Shown: positions 6,119-8,403 of the stretch, piece by piece | Numbering within the stretch: position 1 is the stretch's first letter | Layout: each line of letters starts with the position of its first letter | Source: Candidatus Parcubacteria bacterium | Lineage (GTDB): Bacteria > Patescibacteriota > Minisyncoccia > Phycocordibacterales > GCA-2747955 | DNA: 8,403 bases | Assembly: GCA_027039745.1 (NCBI GenBank) | Contig: JALUMP010000100.1 | Span: 1 to 8,403 of the forward strand | Direction: 5' to 3' | Position numbers and translations under genes: made by a program | Notes under the pieces: generated by a model | Told to the model about the DNA's origin: nothing | Databases searched by the model: none | Seen by the model: only the letters and a program-made list of their open reading frames with translations

Positions 6119-6640
6119 ATGTCATCTGATTTCAAAAAATTAATTTCAATTACAATAATATCATTTTTAATATTTTCTTTTATTATTTTTGTTTTAAATT
6201 CTGAACAAAAAGAAGAAGCTGTTTTAGATAATAATTTGCCAATTTCAAAAGATACTTTACATGCAGCGCAGGGAAATGTTTCAGTAGGAGCAACTATTTT
6301 AGCAAAAAATAATAATATTTTAGATGTAGAGCTTTTTATAGATCAAGACGATGAAGATGAAAGTGGTAGCAAGAAAGATATAGGTGATTTGGGGCTAAAA
6401 CGCAACATTATTTTAAGTAACCAAACGCAAGTTCTAGAAACATTCTATCCAGAAGATTACTATGAAGGGAAAAATTATCATAGAAAAATTATTGAAAAAG
6501 ATTTTTCTAGTTTAAAAGTGGGCGATTTTATTGGTATAGAGTTTTTTGGAGATTGAAGGAAACAAAAAAATATTACAGCAACTGCTATTTTAAAAACAAC
6601 TGGAGTGGACAAAGAAACATTTGATAAGATCAAAGATTAG
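6119..6640 (+). CDS. Membrane-anchored protein B2, diverged DUF5666-like domain, one in-frame TGA
   Basis: 173 residues with TGA at codon 146 read through, ending in TAG. An N-terminal helix (about 8-26, Ile/Phe-rich) serves as membrane anchor. The domain starts near residue 50 (GNVSVGATILAKNNNILDVELFID) and holds LKVGDFIGIEFFGD (132-145) directly before the TGA, then RKQKNITATAILKTTG. The pattern matches B1 and B3, but an acidic insert, DQDDEDESGSKKD (75-87), is unique to B2 and might bind a divalent cation. Reading past the TGA restores the final beta strand (ITATAILK, the counterpart of GSITKI in B1), which supports sense decoding. Unlike B1 and B3 it is not directly behind a fibre gene; it sits between the two pairs, after a terminator. 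Its own promoter is not clear. Function is unknown. Confidence 0.77.
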
Positions 6641-6668
6641 ATAAAAAATATAAAATAAATTGATACTC

Positions 6669-6696
6669 TTGCTTTGAATGTCTTATTTGCTAAAAT
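6669..6696 (+). promoter_or_regulatory. Promoter for the A'-B3 pair
   Basis: TTGCTT (6669-6674) and TAAAAT (6691-6696) are 16 nt apart, and the -10 has a TGn extension (6688-6690). Predicted transcription start is near 6703, giving a leader of about 25 nt that is AT-rich and lacks a Shine-Dalgarno sequence. The -10 context closely matches the one at 2558-2569. Confidence 0.65.
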
Positions 6697-6727
6697 AAAT
6701 TTACATATTAACAACAATTTTTAAAAT

Positions 6728-6907
6728 ATGAAAAAAATAAAAAACATAAGTAAAAAAACATTATTAGTGGTAGTAGGTGTATTATTAGGAGCTTCATTCT
6801 CAGCATTTGCAGCAGCAACATGGCAAGGCACAGATTGAATTTCAAATGGAAGTATTATTTCTGCTCAAAAAGTAAAAGATAATTTCCAATATTTGTATGA
6901 AAGAGTA
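6728..6907 (+). repeat. Conserved 5' module shared with gene A (second copy)
   Basis: This is the partner of 4880-5059, with 175 of 180 nt identical and an in-frame TGA at the same codon (37). Downstream of codon 60 the two genes have no obvious similarity. Confidence 0.92.
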
Positions 6908-7417
6908 ACAGGAAATACAACAGAAATAAATAATTTAAAAAACAGAGTAACAGGGAACACAACAAACATTACAAATAATACAACTGAAATTAATAAGTTA
7001 AAAAATAATAGTGCTGGTGGAGATGCTTTTTTTGAAGGATCTATATATTCAAATGGTAGAAGAGGGCATGCGGCAAATGGTTGGCAACCTTTTACCCAAA
7101 TACTTGCTAGAAATTTTCATTTATCAGGGAATCATAAAGATATAATTGCAGAAAAAGCTGGATGATATTTGGTTAATGTTTCGCAGACAGCTGATGCAAA
7201 AGACCATAGTGCTGTTGTGGTGAGGTTAAAACGTTCTGGGGGAGATGTAGAATACGGAAGAATTTCTAAATCAAAAGATCGTTTATTTTTTACTGCCCAT
7301 GTTCACAAATTACTTAGGTTAAATGCTGGTCAAGCTATTGAAGTTTATACCACAGGAGCGCATACTATTTTAGGTGGTGGTTGATCTAATGTGAACATTG
7401 TAAAAATAGCAGATTAA
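6728..7417 (+). CDS. Fibre protein A': secreted, coiled-coil stalk and C1q/TNF-like C-terminus, three in-frame TGA codons
   Basis: 229 residues with TGA codons 37, 146 and 219 read through, ending in TAA. Signal peptide and the next 30 residues equal those of A apart from one substitution. A repetitive stalk follows (59-93): RVTGNTTEINNLKN, then RVTGNTTNI plus TNNTTEINKLKN, with Ile and Leu spaced like a trimeric coiled coil of autotransporter or fibre type. After a Gly-rich hinge, the C-terminal part (about 100-229) is beta-rich. AG-TGA-YLVNVSQ at 144-152 fits the G-x-Y-x-x strand that opens C1q/TNF-like jelly rolls, where x is usually hydrophobic, and LNAGQAIEVYTTG resembles the later 'L..GD.i.l' strand. 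GGG-TGA-SNVNIVKIAD closes the fold. A C1q-like trimeric head on a trimeric stalk is plausible but not certain. B3 follows after 30 nt. Confidence 0.82.
6902..7006 (+). repeat. Stalk repeat in fibre A'
   Basis: The DNA encoding RVTGNTTEINNLKN (6902-6943) is partly repeated at 6944-7006, where a 7-residue insertion separates RVTGNTT from TTEINKLKN. Codons differ in several places (gga/ggg, aat/aac), so the repeat is not brand new, or the protein pattern is under selection. Confidence 0.75.
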
Positions 7418-7447
7418 AAACACTTATTAATAATTAAAAAATATTTT

Positions 7448-7957
7448 ATGGAAAAAATTTCAAAAATTTTAGTAGCATTATTAATAATATTTATTTTATC
7501 TGCCACAATTTGTATTGTGTTAATAAAAAAACAAAATAATATTAATAATATAGATAGTAGTTATCAAAATTCTAATTTTGTAGAGAAAACAAATAATACT
7601 AATAAAAATAAAGTTGTTGACGAAGTAAGTTTTACAAAAACAAATTATAATGGTTCTCCGTTATGATTTAGAGAGGGGACAGTTAAGGCAATTGATGATA
7701 ATTCAATTACAGTTGATTTTGGAAAGCTGGAAAATTTTGATGTAGATTTTATCAAAACTCCTGTAAACAAATTTACTTTTAGCTCAAAAGGTCTTGATGT
7801 TATGCAAGAAAAAAAAGGTGATTTTCAAGATGATATCAAAATCGAAAAATTCAATAAAGAAGGTATAAAAAATGGAGATTTTGTAACAGTAGGATTTAAC
7901 GAAGATATGGAGGTTGGTTCAATCACTCAATTATTAAAAAATGATATAGATGAATAG
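7448..7957 (+). CDS. Membrane-anchored protein B3 with DUF5666-like beta domain, one in-frame TGA
   Basis: 169 residues with TGA at codon 73 read through, ending in TAG. Its N-terminus (MEKISKILVALLIIFILSAT) parallels B1 (SKILLALLVIFILSAS), giving an anchor helix at about 7-26, followed by an Asn/Lys/Ser-rich linker. The TGA comes right before the folded domain: SPL-TGA-FREGTVKAIDDNSITVDF (70-90), then IKNGDFVTVGF (140-150) and MEVGSITQLL, aligning with B1's SGAIKEINGNSLVINV, LKVGDIVSVEF and EVGSITKI. As a stop, the TGA would leave only an anchor and linker, so translation through it is needed to make the conserved domain. It is 30 nt behind fibre A' and precedes a strong terminator, so A' and B3 form one unit. 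Confidence 0.82.
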
Positions 7958-7974
7958 GATATTTTAGTTTATCT

Positions 7975-8003
7975 AAAAAAACAGCAAAATTGCTGTTTTT
8001 TTT
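7975..8003. terminator. Intrinsic terminator after B3
   Basis: AAAAAAACAGC (7975-7985) pairs with GCTGTTTTTTT (7992-8002) around AAAATT, with T's to 8003. It lies 17 nt after the B3 stop and ends the A'-B3 unit. The symmetric A/T arms would allow termination from the other strand too. Confidence 0.85.
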
Positions 8004-8020
8004 ATTAATAAACTAAAAAA

Positions 8021-8063
8021 CACTGGTATTCGTTATTGCTAGCAGGAACAACGAAGCAATCCA
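8021..8063. repeat. Degraded copy of the palindromic repeat
   Basis: GGTATTCGTTATTGC...AACGAAGCAATCCA matches the repeat core (GGTATCCGTCATTGC...GAAGCAATCC) with several substitutions. It is one of the oldest-looking copies and begins 17 nt after the B3 terminator. Confidence 0.6.
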
Positions 8064-8071
8064 CTAACTCT

Positions 8072-8157
8072 TGTCATTGCGAGCTTGCGAAGCAACCCAG
8101 CAATAAATCAGGATCGCTTCATTTCATTCGCGAAGACAGATAGCTACGCTATCAGTC
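8072..8157. repeat. Palindromic repeat copy plus small hairpin
   Basis: TGTCATTGCGAG (8072-8083) opens a copy whose core variant is CTTGCGAAGCAACCCAG (to 8100). The right end, TTCGCGAAGACA (8127-8138), is an imperfect inverted match to the left end. It is followed by a compact hairpin, GACAGATAGC (8135-8144) with GCTATCAGTC (8148-8157), with one A-A mismatch and a 3-nt loop. Confidence 0.6.
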
Positions 8158-8163
8158 ATATTG

Positions 8164-8183
8164 TGTCATTGCGAGCAATCCAG
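8164..8183. repeat. Truncated repeat core
   Basis: TGTCATTGCGAGCAATCCAG is the repeat core with about 10 central bases deleted: the left end runs directly into GCAATCCAG. It shows that internal deletions occur in this family. Confidence 0.65.
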
Positions 8184-8210
8184 CAATCAGCACAATCAAA
8201 AAACGCCAGT

Positions 8211-8303
8211 ATCCGTCATTGCGAACGAATGTGAAGCAATCCAGAAAGAAATACAAATCCAACAACAAACCTAGATTACTTTGCTCTGCTCGCAAAGACG
8301 GAT
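8211..8303. repeat. Palindromic interspersed repeat, well-preserved copy
   Basis: A 93-bp copy with ATCCGTCATTGCGA (8211-8224) at the left and TCGCAAAGACGGAT (8290-8303) at the right, 13 of 14 complementary. The 30-nt core at 8215-8244 is identical to those at 2288 and 2416, and AACAAACCTAGATT is also shared with copy 1. Confidence 0.8.
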
Positions 8304-8328
8304 TTGTTGTATGTTCAGTTTCCACGCT

Positions 8329-8403
8329 CTCTCTACTCCGCTCCAAAAGCTCGCAATGACAGATTTGTTATGTCATTGCGAGCTTTTGGAGCGGAGTAGA
8401 GAG
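8329..8403. repeat. Perfect 33-bp inverted repeat at the window edge
   Basis: The left arm 8329-8361 and right arm 8371-8403 are perfectly complementary over 33 bp around a 9-nt loop (GATTTGTTA). The loop-proximal sequence is the repeat terminus (CTCGCAATGACA / TGTCATTGCGAG), so this looks like two repeat ends meeting head to head. The window ends within or at the end of the palindrome, so its full length is unknown. No coding frame here is credible. Confidence 0.85.

Noticed and set aside
4880..7417. Prophage tail module
   Set aside because: Fibre-like genes have signal peptides and there are no baseplate, tape measure, capsid, holin or integrase genes; they look like cell-surface proteins.
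387..7957. Seven pseudogenes broken by TGA stops
   Set aside because: The frame stays open on both sides of all 11 TGA codons, domains continue without shift, no frameshifts or TAA/TAG interruptions occur, and paralogues share a TGA at the same codon. Recoding explains all of them at once.
8152..8346. 64-residue minus-strand frame
   Set aside because: It lies wholly within the palindromic repeats; its peptide (SLRAEQSN, FVRNDG, LLAMTQ) is the typical spurious translation of such repeats.
8021..8403. CRISPR array
   Set aside because: Repeat copies are palindromic with variable length, spacing and degree of decay; there are no uniform spacers and no cas genes.

Overview
The window is an AT-rich bacterial segment with all genes on the + strand, and it reads sensibly only if UGA is a sense codon. 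Eleven in-frame TGA codons interrupt seven of the nine genes, while every reconstructed gene ends in TAA or TAG. In the membrane-anchored FKBP-type isomerase the TGA falls on the near-invariant active-site tryptophan (the G-W-x-E-G motif), so UGA = Trp fits best. Recoded UGA, very low GC, no visible Shine-Dalgarno sequences and modular surface fibres suggest a Patescibacteria/CPR lineage near Gracilibacteria or Absconditabacteria. Those groups are known for UGA = Gly, so the Trp reading here deserves a check. Lineage is inferred, not proven.

Positions 1-2262 are a housekeeping block for protein synthesis and folding: a short ribosome hibernation factor, the FKBP isomerase 2 nt behind it, a terminator, then trigger factor from its own extended -10 promoter on a nearly leaderless transcript. 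This trigger factor lacks its PPIase domain. Positions 2099-2604 are non-coding: an imperfect palindrome, terminators, and two copies of a 'GTCATTGCGAAC...GAAGCAATCCAG' palindromic repeat.

Positions 2605-7957 are a surface/envelope locus. It starts with a 749-residue protein (signal peptide, Ig-like regions, transmembrane hairpin, 12-Cys region). Two fibre-plus-anchor pairs follow. Each pair is a secreted tail-fibre-like protein (A at 4880, A' at 6728) and, 30-31 nt later, a small membrane-anchored protein with a DUF5666-like beta domain (B1 at 5520, B3 at 7448). A third anchor protein, B2 (6119), lies between the pairs. A and A' share a nearly identical first 60 codons but have unrelated stalks and C-terminal heads: a 'GNVGxxT.NPAYxLDV' motif with a Cys-rich end in A, a coiled-coil repeat with a C1q/TNF-like end in A'. 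Likely transcription units are 2605-6047 (terminator 6061-6097), B2, and A'-B3 (promoter 6669-6696, terminator 7975-8003).

Positions 7958-8403 are non-coding and packed with further copies of the same palindromic repeat, ending in a perfect 33-bp inverted repeat at the window edge. The surface locus is thus bracketed by the same repeat family. The most interesting content is the UGA = Trp evidence and the duplicated, modular fibre/anchor cassette.
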